Below are positions 28,066-38,609 of a DNA stretch of 40,639 bases, one piece after another. The stretch comes from Rhodobiaceae bacterium. GTDB lineage: Bacteria > Pseudomonadota > Alphaproteobacteria > RS24. Numbering within the stretch: position 1 is the first letter of the stretch; each line of letters starts with the position of its first letter. The notes beneath the pieces were generated by a model. The model did no database searches. It was not told the origin of the DNA and saw only the letters and a program-made list of their open reading frames with translations. The stretch is from contig JAHEGN010000021.1 in the NCBI GenBank assembly GCA_024645085.1, forward strand, positions 1-40,639, written 5' to 3'. The position numbers and the translations under genes were made by a program.

Positions 28066-28917
28066 TTAATTCACCGCTTGGTGAATGGCTTTTAATGTTG
28101 TCAGTAAATCGCGCGCGCCATCCAATGGCAAGCAGCTTGGTGCATCGCACAAAGCCTCATCAGGGCGCGGATGAAACTCAAGAAACACGCCATTGGCCCC
28201 GGCCGCAATCGCCGCTTTCGCCAATACGCTTACGCCATCACGGCGCCCGCCAGTGCTGGCGCCTGCCGTGCGCGGATCGGCGCCAGGCAATTGCACCGCA
28301 TGTGTGGCATCCATGGTCACCGGCACGCCAAGTTTTTTCATTTCTGGAATGCCAAGCATATCGACGACCAAATTATTATAGCCATAGCTTGAGCCGCGAT
28401 CGCACAAAATCACTTGCACGTCAGGGGCAGCTTCGCGGGCCTTAGAAATAATATTGGCGCAATCCCAAGGGGCTAAAAATTGCGCTTTTTTGGCGTGTAG
28501 CCAGCCGCCCTGGGCCGCCACCGCTTGTGCCGCCGCGACCACTAAATCAGTTTGCCGCACCAAAAACGCTGGCAATTGCACAACCTCGGCGATTTCAGCC
28601 ACGGGCGCGGCTTGCTCTGGGGTGTGAATATCTGTCACCACGGGCACGTTATGAGCCGCTTTGACGGCCGCCAAAATTGGCAAGCCGGCTTCTTGGCCTG
28701 GACCGCGATAGCTTTTGATGGAAGAACGATTGGCTTTGTCAAAACTGGCTTTGAAAATATAGGGCAGTTGCAAATCTGCGCAGATGGATTTCAATTCAGC
28801 GCAAACTTCCATCGCCAAACCTTCGTCTTCTAAAACATTGAGACCGGCCATGACCACCAGAGGGGCGCCGTCGCCAATTTTAATGTCGTAATTATTCAGG
28901 CTCAAAAGGTTCATCAT
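28066..28917 (-). CDS. kdsA: KDO-8-phosphate synthase KdsA
   Basis: A 283-residue enzyme that condenses arabinose 5-phosphate and phosphoenolpyruvate to KDO-8-phosphate for lipopolysaccharide. Hallmarks are YIFKASFDKANRSS, SYRGPG, VQLPAFLVRQTDLV, CDRGSSYGYNNLVVDM and the DATHAVQLPG block. At the position where metal-dependent enzymes carry a cysteine it has Asn27 (VMAGLNVLED), as in the metal-independent E. coli enzyme. Two ATGs are adjacent; the second (28914) is better spaced from AAGGA. It lies 18 bases after pyrG on the same strand, probably in one transcript with pyrG. Its presence implies a Gram-negative outer membrane with KDO. Confidence 0.96.
   Translation of the reverse strand: MMNLLSLNNYDIKIGDGAPLVVMAGLNVLEDEGLAMEVCAELKSICADLQLPYIFKASFDKANRSSIKSYRGPGQEAGLPILAAVKAAHNVPVVTDIHTPEQAAPVAEIAEVVQLPAFLVRQTDLVVAAAQAVAAQGGWLHAKKAQFLAPWDCANIISKAREAAPDVQVILCDRGSSYGYNNLVVDMLGIPEMKKLGVPVTMDATHAVQLPGADPRTAGASTGGRRDGVSVLAKAAIAAGANGVFLEFHPRPDEALCDAPSCLPLDGARDLLTTLKAIHQAVN
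28069..28086. terminator. Hairpin between queF and kdsA
   Basis: A perfect 7-base-pair stem (ATTCACC at 28069-28075, GGTGAAT at 28080-28086) has a 4-base loop and overlaps the last codons of kdsA. On the plus strand it is followed by GGCTTTTAATGTT, which could end the que operon; on the minus strand the tail is weaker. Confidence 0.45.
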
Positions 28918-28935
28918 CTATCCTTGCCCGCCGGA

Positions 28936-30740
<1,805 letters not shown>

Positions 30741-31044
30741 AAGCACTGAAGTGTTTTTGTTGACGGTTGATAAAACCGTCAGACCAATGCTGGTCAGAAA
30801 GAAAACGCCGGCCAGAATACCGGTCGAGCGGGTCAACGCATTGCCAAGACCACGGCTGGACATCATCCCATTGCCGCCACCGCCGATTCCCAAGGCACCG
30901 CCTTCGGATCGTTGTAGCAAAATCAAAACAATCATCGCCACGGCGATAATCAAGTGGATCACCAGAAGAATGGTGGTCATAGCAAGCTCCTAAAATTTCC
31001 GGTGTTTTAGACCATAAGTCAGCATTTGGCCAGTGTTTTACAAT

Positions 31045-31833
31045 CTATTGTTTATAGGCCGCCAAAATACCTAAAAAATCATTGGCTTTGAGGCTCGCCC
31101 CGCCAACCAAAGCACCATTTACATGCGGCACGGCCATTAATTCTTGCGCATTGCTCGGCTTCACCGAACCGCCATAAAGAATGCGCATGTTGGAACCCTC
31201 ATCACCAAAGCGACGCACCAAAGCTTTGCGCAAGGCCAAATGCACTTGCGCCACTTGTTCCGTCGTTGGTGTCAGACCGCTACCAATGGCCCAAACCGGC
31301 TCATAGGCAATCACCGTATTGGCGCTGGTGCAACCATCGGGCAAAGAGCCGCGCAATTGCTTGCCAACAACTTTTAACGTGTCGCCAGATTTTCTTTCTT
31401 TCAGCGATTCGCCAACACAGATAATGGCACTCAGTCCGGCTTTGAGCGCGGCTTCGACTTTGGCTTTAACGATTTTATCGGTTTCACCATGGTCACTGCG
31501 GCGCTCAGAATGGCCAAGGATGACGGCGCTCGCCTTGGCTTGTTTCAGCATGTCGGCGCTGATGTCACCGGTATGGGCGCCCGACGCATTGGCGTGGCAA
31601 TCTTGCCCGCCCAAAGCTAATTGTCTGCTGGCTTTCATTTTGGCGCGCAGTTCTGCCATCGGCGCCAATAATGTCGCTGGTGGGCAAATCATCGTGTCGC
31701 AAGCGTAACGGGACTTGCCGGATAATTTGGCAATCAAGGCGCGTATTTGTTTCAAATCGGCAGGCGTGCCATTCATTTTCCAATTGCCAGCAATCAGTGG
31801 GCGCGGCGCTTTAATGGTTTTTTGGGCTGACAT
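31045..31833 (-). CDS. tpiA: Triosephosphate isomerase TpiA
   Basis: A 262-residue glycolytic enzyme interconverting dihydroxyacetone phosphate and glyceraldehyde 3-phosphate. Active-site segments are all present: the lysine in [10 protein letters not shown] (Lys19), the electrophilic His in VILGHSERR, the catalytic Glu in [11 protein letters not shown], and the phosphate-binding [11 protein letters not shown]. It has a short N-terminal extension of about eight residues. An AGGA site lies upstream. It is divergent from ppiD with 151 bases between and is followed by secG. Confidence 0.98.
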   Translation of the reverse strand: MSAQKTIKAPRPLIAGNWKMNGTPADLKQIRALIAKLSGKSRYACDTMICPPATLLAPMAELRAKMKASRQLALGGQDCHANASGAHTGDISADMLKQAKASAVILGHSERRSDHGETDKIVKAKVEAALKAGLSAIICVGESLKERKSGDTLKVVGKQLRGSLPDGCTSANTVIAYEPVWAIGSGLTPTTEQVAQVHLALRKALVRRFGDEGSNMRILYGGSVKPSNAQELMAVPHVNGALVGGASLKANDFLGILAAYKQ

Positions 31834-31984
31834 GAGATTTCCTATTTGATGTATTTTCTGGCTTTTTCATACAGTGTTATAACTTATCTGTCACCCGCTT
31901 GCCGACAAGGCTTAGGTTGACTATGATGCGCGGCAACGGCTGGCTCAAACCAGCAGATAACCATGATAGCTGAAAGAAAATCTC

Positions 31985-33880
31985 ATGCTCGACATTATGC
32001 GTAAGTCCGTCAACGGTTTCGTTGGCATCCTCCTCATCGCCCTTCTGGTGGTAGCCTTTGGCCTTTGGGGAATTGCCGACACCTTCACCGGTTTCTCAAA
32101 TAGCGTGCTGGCCAAAGTCGGCGATGAAGAGATTGAACGCGTCGAGTTTCAACTGCGCTATTTGCAGCAATTGCAAGCCATTGAGCAACAATTCGGCACC
32201 ACTGTTAGCCCCGACCAAGCGCGCGGTCTAGGATTGGATCGCGAGGTTTTGCGCAATATGATTGGCTCTGCCGCACTGAGAGCCGCCGCTATTGATTTGG
32301 GTCTGGGGCAATCCGATGAAGCGCTCGCAGCAGAAATTATTGCCGACCCAAATTTCGCCGGGCCGAATGGAAAATTTGACGAGCCAACTTTCCGCGCGGT
32401 TTTGCAACGCAATGGTCTGAGCGAAAAACTCTATGTAAAAGATCAACGCGACTTTAACATTCGTGATCAAATGTCAAAGGCCTCTTATGAGCGCGCCATT
32501 ATGCCAGCGATGATGAGTGAAAAATTATTTAGCCATTTTCTTGAACGCCGCATTGCCAAATATCTCATCCTGACGCTCGACTCGATTGACGATGTCGGCG
32601 AACCAACCGAGGAAGAACTCGAGAGCTTTTACGAGCAGGCCAAATTGCGCTTCACCCAAGCCGAGCGCCGCTCTGCTGATTTGTTGGTGCTGACAGCCGA
32701 ACGTTTCTCAGAAAACATGACTTTTTCGGATGAAGAATTGCGTGTTGAATATGAGCAATCCATCGACTTGTTCACCCAGCCCGAGGAACGCGCTATTGAT
32801 CAGCTGGTATTGGCCGACGATATTGAGATTGCCAAAGTCAGTTCGCTGATTGCACAAAACAAGCCATTTGTTGACATTGTGAGCGCGGCCAAACAAGACT
32901 TCGACAACACTGATTTGGGATGGGTGAAAGTCAGCGACATTATTTCGGCCGAATTGAGCGAAAAAGCATTCGCCATGAAAAAAGGCGAAATCAGCAATGT
33001 TATTGAAGGCCCATTGGGGGCCGTTGTGTTGCGGGTCCGCGATATCAAACCAGAAGTGGTGCAGAGTTTTGAAGCGGTCGCCGATAATTTACGACAGGCC
33101 ATTGCGCTGGATCGGGCACTTGAAGACATGGTGGCGTTTTCTGAAACCGTTGAGGACAATCGCGCGGCCGGTGTGAGCTTGCAAGAAATTGGCCAGCGCT
33201 TTGATTTAGCTGTTGTGAGCGTCGAGCAATTCACCCGTGATGGCACTTTGGAAAATGGCAAATCATCGGAAATCTTACAACGCTACCCGAGCCTGACAGA
33301 AAGCCTTTATGGAGCTGTGATTGGCGAGGACATTGCTATGTTTGAGGCGCCTGATGGCAGTTTTGTATGGGCCCAAGTGAAAGATATTCAGCCGAGCCAA
33401 GTGCAGCCACTAGCCGCCGTGCGCCAAGATGCCATCGCCCAATGGAAAGTTGCTGAGCAAGCAAAATTATTGGAAGCCATGGCCGAGCATTTAGTATCGC
33501 AAGGCAATAGCGGCGTTGACTTTGACACGCTTGCCAAAGACTTTCCACGGCGTGCCTTGACGTCAGAGCCGATGACCCGTCAGGTCAGCAATGAAACCTT
33601 CTCCGAGCAAGCGGTTGAAAAATTATTTGCCGTCGAGAAAAGCAAATTTGCTTGGGCGCCGGTTGGCTTTGGTAGCGAATTATTGGTCATGCAGGCGGTC
33701 GACGTTATTGACGCTGAACTGAAAGACGGCGAAGCCAAGGATTTGATTTACGGCGGCGAGTTGCGCAAATATCGCGCCGATTTGGTGAACCAATTCATTC
33801 AGAGCCTGCGCAGCACCTATGGTGTTAAAGTCTATGACAGTGCCGTGCAGCAGGCGGTGAACCAAATGGCGGCGCGATGA
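31985..33880 (+). CDS. ppiD: PpiD-like periplasmic folding factor (SurA-N/parvulin)
   Basis: A 631-residue membrane-anchored chaperone of the PpiD type. A short cytoplasmic stretch and one membrane helix (about residues 12-33, GFVGILLIALLVVAFGLWG) are followed by a SurA_N-like periplasmic region (about 40-185) and a parvulin-like domain near residues 255-355 (DNTDLGWVKVSDI, AFAMKKGEISNVIEGPLG), then helical C-terminal segments. PpiD assists proteins leaving the Sec translocon; many parvulin domains of this type are catalytically weak. It is the usual neighbour of tpiA and trpE in alphaproteobacteria. Its stop overlaps the trpE start (ATGA), so the trp genes are coupled to it. Confidence 0.92.
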   Translation: MLDIMRKSVNGFVGILLIALLVVAFGLWGIADTFTGFSNSVLAKVGDEEIERVEFQLRYLQQLQAIEQQFGTTVSPDQARGLGLDREVLRNMIGSAALRAAAIDLGLGQSDEALAAEIIADPNFAGPNGKFDEPTFRAVLQRNGLSEKLYVKDQRDFNIRDQMSKASYERAIMPAMMSEKLFSHFLERRIAKYLILTLDSIDDVGEPTEEELESFYEQAKLRFTQAERRSADLLVLTAERFSENMTFSDEELRVEYEQSIDLFTQPEERAIDQLVLADDIEIAKVSSLIAQNKPFVDIVSAAKQDFDNTDLGWVKVSDIISAELSEKAFAMKKGEISNVIEGPLGAVVLRVRDIKPEVVQSFEAVADNLRQAIALDRALEDMVAFSETVEDNRAAGVSLQEIGQRFDLAVVSVEQFTRDGTLENGKSSEILQRYPSLTESLYGAVIGEDIAMFEAPDGSFVWAQVKDIQPSQVQPLAAVRQDAIAQWKVAEQAKLLEAMAEHLVSQGNSGVDFDTLAKDFPRRALTSEPMTRQVSNETFSEQAVEKLFAVEKSKFAWAPVGFGSELLVMQAVDVIDAELKDGEAKDLIYGGELRKYRADLVNQFIQSLRSTYGVKVYDSAVQQAVNQMAAR

Positions 33881-35388
33881 CATCTGAAACAGGTGCCTTT
33901 TCAGAATTTGAAAAAACCTATCTCGCAGGAACCCCCCAGCTTGTCTGGTCGGAACTGATTGCTGATTTGGAAACACCGGTCGCCGCCTATTTGAAATTAT
34001 CGCAAGGCCAGCCCTATTCGTTTTTGCTGGAGTCGGTGGAAGACGGAGACATTCGCGGCCGCTATTCAATGATTGGCCTGTCGCCGGATTTGCTGTTTCG
34101 CATTCGTGATGGGCAACCGGAAATCAATCGCCAGGCCAGCACTGATCTCGACAGTTACCAGCCGATGGAGGGCGCGCCACTGGATGCTTTGCGGCTTGTG
34201 CTGAAACAATCGCGGCTCGATATCCCCGAGGGTTTGGCGCCCATGTCGGCCGGTATTTTTGGCTATATGGCCTATGATATGGTGCGCCATATGGAAGACC
34301 TGCCGGACAGCAATCCGGACGTGCTTGGGGTGCCAGATTGCCTGTTCATGCGGCCAACGGTGATTGCCGTTTTCGACAGTGTCACCGACACGATTCGGTT
34401 GGTCACGCCGGTGCGTCATGATGCGGAGATATCGGCCCAGCAGGCCCATGAAGCGGCGCATGAGCGTTTGCAAAGCGCCACGGATAGCTTGTTTGAGACG
34501 ATTGGCGAGCGCGATATTCAAGTGCCCAACGCCTTTGCCCCGCCTCAATCTAATATGAGCCAACAAGCCTATTTCGATATGGTGACGCGCTCGAAAGCCT
34601 ATATTGAAGCCGGTGATATTTTTCAGGTAGTGGTCAGCCAACGGTTTAACATTGACTATGACTTACCGGCTTTTGATCTTTATCGGGCGCTGCGGCGGGT
34701 GAATCCATCGCCTTATTTATTCTTTTTGAATATGCGCGATTTCTCAATTGTCGGCTCCAGCCCTGAAGTGCTGGTTGGGGTTAAAAACCGGCAGGTCAAT
34801 ATTCGCCCGATTGCCGGCACACGCTTGCGTGGTAGCAATGCGGCTGAAGATAAAGCCATTGGCGCCGAATTACTCAGCGATGAAAAAGAACGGGCCGAAC
34901 ATTTAATGTTGCTCGATTTGGGCCGCAATGATGTCGGGCATGTTTCGGAAATCGGAAGCGTCAAAGTCAACACGGCTTTTGGGCTGCAAAAAACCTCGCA
35001 TCTGATTCACATTGTTTCCGATGTCACTGGCACCCTGTTGCCTGAATGCGATGAGATTGACGCGCTGACTGCTGGCTTTCCAGCTGGCACAGTGTCGGGG
35101 GCGCCGAAAATTCGGGCCATGGAAATCATTGATGAATTGGAACCAGAACGGCGCGGCGTTTATGCCGGTTGCGTCGGCTATTTTTCCGCCAATGGCGATA
35201 TGGACACCTGCATTGCCCTGCGCACGGCGCTGATTAAAGACGGTAAATTATATGTGCAAGCCGGTGGCGGTGTTGTTTATGACAGCACGCCACAATATGA
35301 ATATGATGAGACTGTAAATAAAGCCGCTGCCCTATTCCGCGCCGCTGAAGTGTCGCTAAAATTGGCACGCGAGAGAAAGAATCGCTGA
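33877..35388 (+). CDS. trpE: Anthranilate synthase component I TrpE
   Basis: A 503-residue chorismate-using enzyme that makes anthranilate with ammonia from TrpG, the first step of tryptophan synthesis. It has the tryptophan feedback site LLES near residue 50 (YSFLLESVEDGD), and the chorismate-binding C-terminal half with SSPEVLVG, RPIAGTRLRG, ERAEHLMLLDLGRND, FPAGTVSGAPKIRAMEII and GAVGYF-like GCVGYFSANGD. TrpE and TrpG are separate here, unlike the fused form in Rhizobiales. It starts in the ppiD stop by ATGA overlap. No leader peptide or attenuator can fit upstream. Confidence 0.97.
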   Translation: MTSETGAFSEFEKTYLAGTPQLVWSELIADLETPVAAYLKLSQGQPYSFLLESVEDGDIRGRYSMIGLSPDLLFRIRDGQPEINRQASTDLDSYQPMEGAPLDALRLVLKQSRLDIPEGLAPMSAGIFGYMAYDMVRHMEDLPDSNPDVLGVPDCLFMRPTVIAVFDSVTDTIRLVTPVRHDAEISAQQAHEAAHERLQSATDSLFETIGERDIQVPNAFAPPQSNMSQQAYFDMVTRSKAYIEAGDIFQVVVSQRFNIDYDLPAFDLYRALRRVNPSPYLFFLNMRDFSIVGSSPEVLVGVKNRQVNIRPIAGTRLRGSNAAEDKAIGAELLSDEKERAEHLMLLDLGRNDVGHVSEIGSVKVNTAFGLQKTSHLIHIVSDVTGTLLPECDEIDALTAGFPAGTVSGAPKIRAMEIIDELEPERRGVYAGCVGYFSANGDMDTCIALRTALIKDGKLYVQAGGGVVYDSTPQYEYDETVNKAAALFRAAEVSLKLARERKNR

Positions 35389-35392
35389 GCAT

Positions 35393-36010
35393 ATGCTGAC
35401 CTTGATTGATAATTATGACAGTTTCACCTTCAACCTCGTGCAATTTCTCGGGGATTTGGGGGCGCCGTGCAAAGTCATTCGCAATGATAAAGCCAGCGTC
35501 GAGGACGTGCTGGCTGAGGCGCCGTCTGGGCTGATTATTTCGCCCGGCCCATGCGACCCAGATCGGGCTGGCATTTGTCTTGATTTAATCCGCCAAGCGC
35601 CGGAAGATTTACCGATTTTGGGCGTCTGCCTTGGCCATCAGTCAATCGCCCAAGCCTATGGTTCGACGATTATTCGGGCGCAAAAAATCATGCATGGCAA
35701 ACTCAGTGAGATCACCCATGAGGGCGTTGATTTATTCGACGGCCTGCCCAATCCATTAACGGTAACCCGCTATCATTCGTTGATTGTTGAAGAAACCAGC
35801 ATTGCCGACTGCCTTGAGGTGACGGCGCGCACTGATGATGGGGTGATTATGGCCATTCAACACAAACAACGGCCAGTCTATGGCGTGCAATTTCATCCCG
35901 AGAGTATTGCCTCGCAAAAAGGCCACCAATTATTGAGCAATTTCTTAAAAACAACTAATTTAGACGTCGCCCAAGTGCCCGAAGACCGGCATTTGGTGCT
36001 AACGGCATAG
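35393..36010 (+). CDS. trpG: Anthranilate synthase component II TrpG
   Basis: A 205-residue class I glutamine amidotransferase that supplies ammonia to TrpE. The family start LTLIDNYDSFTFNLVQFLG, the oxyanion strand ISPGPCDP, the nucleophile Cys79 in LGVCLGHQSIAQAYG and the His-Glu pair in GVQFHPESIAS are all present. The IMHGK segment after the nucleophile is typical of TrpG/PabA. It begins 4 bases after trpE. It could also serve PabB for folate, as in organisms with one amphibolic subunit. Confidence 0.97.
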   Translation: MLTLIDNYDSFTFNLVQFLGDLGAPCKVIRNDKASVEDVLAEAPSGLIISPGPCDPDRAGICLDLIRQAPEDLPILGVCLGHQSIAQAYGSTIIRAQKIMHGKLSEITHEGVDLFDGLPNPLTVTRYHSLIVEETSIADCLEVTARTDDGVIMAIQHKQRPVYGVQFHPESIASQKGHQLLSNFLKTTNLDVAQVPEDRHLVLTA

Positions 36011-36018
36011 AGGCAATT

Positions 36019-37041
36019 ATGGATGCGTTGAAACCAATTTTGCAGAAACTGGCGCAGGGCCAAAGCCTGTCTTCGTCGGAAGCGTGCCAAGCGTTTGACA
36101 CAATTCTTAATGGTCAGGCGAGCAGCGGGCAAATTGGCGGGTTTTTAATGGCCCTTCAACAGCGCGGCGAGACGATTGAAGAAATTTCCGCCGGCGCGCA
36201 AGTGATGCGCAAAAACGCCCTACAGGTAAAAGCCCCAACCGACGCCATTGATACATGCGGCACTGGCGGCGATGGCAGTGGCAGCTATAATATTTCAACC
36301 GCTGTGGCATTGGTGGCGGCAGCGTGCGGTGCCCATGTCGCCAAACATGGCAATCGCGCATTGAGTTCAAAATCTGGCTCATCGGAAGTCCTCGAAGCTC
36401 TCGGCGTGCGGCTTGATTTATCGCCGGAAGCGTTGGAAAGCTGTATTCAAGAAGTTGGTATTGGCTTTCTCTTTGCCCCCAATCATCATGCGGCCATGCG
36501 CCATGTCGGCCCAACCCGCCAAGAGCTCGGCTTCCGCACAATATTTAATTTGCTGGGGCCGCTGTCCAATCCGGCCGGCGCCAAGCGGCAATTGCTCGGC
36601 GTCTATGACAAACGCTGGGTCGAACCTCTGGCCCATGTGCTGAAAAAACTCGGCTCCGAACGCGCCTGGGTGGTGCATGGCAGCGATGGTCTCGACGAAT
36701 TGACAACCACCGGCAAAAGCACAGTGGCTGAATTGCGCAAAGGCGAAGTGCGGGTGTTCGAGGTTACGCCGGAAGAAGCCGGTCTGAGCCGCGCCGCGCC
36801 GGAAGATTTAATCGGCGGCACGCCTGCCGAAAATGCTGAAGCATTGACCGCTTTGCTGAATGGCGAGAAAAACGCCTATCGCGATATTGTGCTGTTCAAT
36901 GCCGCCGCTGCCCTATGCATCACTAATAAGGCACCAAATTTGTCGGATGGTGTTGAAATGGCGGCTTTGGCGATTGATGATGGCGGGGCCAAAAAAACCC
37001 TGGCTGAGCTCGTTAAAACAAGCCAGCGTCTGGCCTCATAA
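36019..37041 (+). CDS. trpD: Anthranilate phosphoribosyltransferase TrpD
   Basis: A 340-residue enzyme that transfers phosphoribose from PRPP to anthranilate. The PRPP-binding loop [17 protein letters not shown] is at about residues 74-90, followed by [44 protein letters not shown] and the metal-binding acidic DGLDELTTT. An eight-base gap separates it from trpG, and its stop shares a base with the trpC start. Confidence 0.98.
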   Translation: MDALKPILQKLAQGQSLSSSEACQAFDTILNGQASSGQIGGFLMALQQRGETIEEISAGAQVMRKNALQVKAPTDAIDTCGTGGDGSGSYNISTAVALVAAACGAHVAKHGNRALSSKSGSSEVLEALGVRLDLSPEALESCIQEVGIGFLFAPNHHAAMRHVGPTRQELGFRTIFNLLGPLSNPAGAKRQLLGVYDKRWVEPLAHVLKKLGSERAWVVHGSDGLDELTTTGKSTVAELRKGEVRVFEVTPEEAGLSRAAPEDLIGGTPAENAEALTALLNGEKNAYRDIVLFNAAAALCITNKAPNLSDGVEMAALAIDDGGAKKTLAELVKTSQRLAS

Positions 37042-37853
37042 TGCCGCAGCAAAAAGACATTCTGGCGCATATCACGGCCTATAAATTGGAAGAAATCGCC
37101 GCTGCCAAAGCAGCCCGTCCAGCGGCGCAAATGCGCGCCGAAGCCGAGGCCGCACAAAATGCCAATCCGACACGCGGGTTTTTGGCGGCTCTTCACAAGG
37201 CGCAAGATGAAAAACGCCCGGCGCTGATTGCTGAAATCAAAAAAGCCAGCCCCTCGAAAGGGCTTATTCGTGCCGACTTTGATCCGGCGGTTTTGGCGCA
37301 AGCCTATGAAGCCGGTGGCGCCAGCTGTTTGTCGGTGCTGACCGATACGCCATCGTTTCAAGGGGCGCCGGATTATCTCAAGCAAGCACGCCAAGCCTGC
37401 GCCCTGCCTGCCTTGCGCAAAGATTTTATGTATGACGTCTATCAAGTCGACGAAGCGCGCGCTTGGGGCGCTGATGCGATTTTAATTATTATGGCAGCGG
37501 TAAGCGACAGCCAAGCTCAAGAGCTTTATGCCGCCGCCAGTGCCCTATCAATGGATGCGCTTTTTGAAGTGCATGATGATGAGGAATTGGACCGCGCTTT
37601 GGCTTTGTCGCCGCAACTTGTCGGTATTAATAATCGCAATTTGCGCAGTTTTGAGACCAGTCTCGAGACCACACGCCGACTCATGCGCCAGATACCAGAA
37701 AATATTTTGCTGGTGAGTGAAAGCGGCATCGCCTCCTCTGACGATGTGCAAGGGCTAATGAATGACGGAATTCCGGCGTTTCTGGTTGGCGAAAGTTTAA
37801 TGCGGCAAGATAATCTTATTGAAGCGACAAAAAAACTAATCGAATCATCTTAA
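37041..37853 (+). CDS. trpC: Indole-3-glycerol-phosphate synthase TrpC
   Basis: A 270-residue TIM-barrel enzyme forming indole-3-glycerol phosphate. It shows [65 protein letters not shown] and LLVSESGI, all standard. It is monofunctional: there is no TrpF domain attached, and trpF, trpB and trpA are not in the window, matching the usual alphaproteobacterial split into trpEGDC and trpFBA. It starts at TAATG on the trpD stop. lexA follows 78 bases later on the same strand. Confidence 0.98.
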   Translation: MPQQKDILAHITAYKLEEIAAAKAARPAAQMRAEAEAAQNANPTRGFLAALHKAQDEKRPALIAEIKKASPSKGLIRADFDPAVLAQAYEAGGASCLSVLTDTPSFQGAPDYLKQARQACALPALRKDFMYDVYQVDEARAWGADAILIIMAAVSDSQAQELYAAASALSMDALFEVHDDEELDRALALSPQLVGINNRNLRSFETSLETTRRLMRQIPENILLVSESGIASSDDVQGLMNDGIPAFLVGESLMRQDNLIEATKKLIESS

Positions 37854-37893
37854 AGCGCTTGCCCCAAAAAGCGAATAAAAGTAGAACAAAGAA

Positions 37894-37908
37894 GTTAGTG
37901 ATTCGTTC
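37894..37908 (+). promoter_or_regulatory. Putative LexA (SOS) operator
   Basis: GTTA-N7-GTTC, one base off the alphaproteobacterial LexA box GTTC-N7-GTTC, lies 23 bases before the lexA start codon. This placement fits autoregulation. The spacer contains a GATTC (GANTC) site. The right half is followed by a run of eight T (37909-37916). Confidence 0.55.
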
Positions 37909-37931
37909 TTTTTTTTCTAAGGGAATAAGCC

Positions 37932-38594
37932 GTGCTCACAAAGAAACAGAGTGAACTTTTAATGTTCATCAACGAACGTTTGAAAGAATCTGGTGTGTCT
38001 CCGAGTTTCGATGAAATGAAGGAAGCGCTTAATCTTAAATCTAAGTCTGGCATTCACCGTCTGATTACAGCGCTTGAAGAGCGTGGCTTTATTCGCCGCC
38101 TGCCGCATCGCGCCCGTGCCCTCGACGTGGTGAAACTTCCAGACAATATGAAATCAAGCTTGTCGGCCCCGTCGCGCGCCACAGCCCCACCTTTCGCCGC
38201 CAATGATGATCGCAGTGTGTCGATTTCTGTGATGGGGCGCATTGCAGCGGGCACGCCGATTGAAGCCTTGCAAGAAGAAGTCAATCAAATCTCTATTCCC
38301 ATGGAAATGATGCGCTCTGGCGAACATTACGCCTTGGAAGTGCACGGTGACTCAATGATTGAAGCCGGTATTTTAGACGGTGACACGGCGGTTATTCAAA
38401 CCACCCCATCGGCTGAAAATGGCGAGATTGTTGTGGCTTTGGTCGAAGGTCACGAAGCGACACTGAAACGTCTGCGCCGCAAAGGCGATATGATTGCGCT
38501 GGAGTCGGCGAATTCGGCCTATGAAACCCGCCTATTCCGCTCTGATCAAGTGCGCGTGCAAGGTCGTTTGGTGGGGCTTATCCGCAAATATTAA
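37932..38594 (+). CDS. lexA: SOS repressor LexA
   Basis: A 220-residue repressor of the DNA-damage response. The winged helix N-terminus ([13 protein letters not shown], then [13 protein letters not shown] as recognition region) precedes a linker and the self-cleaving serine peptidase domain. The cleavage bond is Ala106-Gly107 in GRIAAGTP, the nucleophile Ser141 in [10 protein letters not shown] and the base Lys179 in EATLKR. It begins with GTG at 37932, seven bases after AAGGGA. A LexA-like box lies just upstream. In many alphaproteobacteria moaC and moeA separate trpC from lexA; they are absent here. It is convergent with comEC. Confidence 0.97.
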   Translation: MLTKKQSELLMFINERLKESGVSPSFDEMKEALNLKSKSGIHRLITALEERGFIRRLPHRARALDVVKLPDNMKSSLSAPSRATAPPFAANDDRSVSISVMGRIAAGTPIEALQEEVNQISIPMEMMRSGEHYALEVHGDSMIEAGILDGDTAVIQTTPSAENGEIVVALVEGHEATLKRLRRKGDMIALESANSAYETRLFRSDQVRVQGRLVGLIRKY

Positions 38595-38609
38595 AGCGCT
38601 TTAATGCGG
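38582..38609. terminator. Palindrome at the lexA-comEC convergent junction
   Basis: A 14-base perfect palindrome, TTAAAGCGCTTTAA (38591-38604), holds both stop codons. It is extended by CCGCA (38582-38586) and TGCGG (38605-38609) with a 4-base bulge on one side. The absence of a loop makes the inner hairpin strained, so termination is possible but uncertain. Confidence 0.4.

Noticed and set aside
31834-31984. Sigma-70 promoters in the tpiA-ppiD gap
   Set aside because: A TTGACT (31917-31922) and a TATAAC-like box occur, but neither has a partner at proper spacing.
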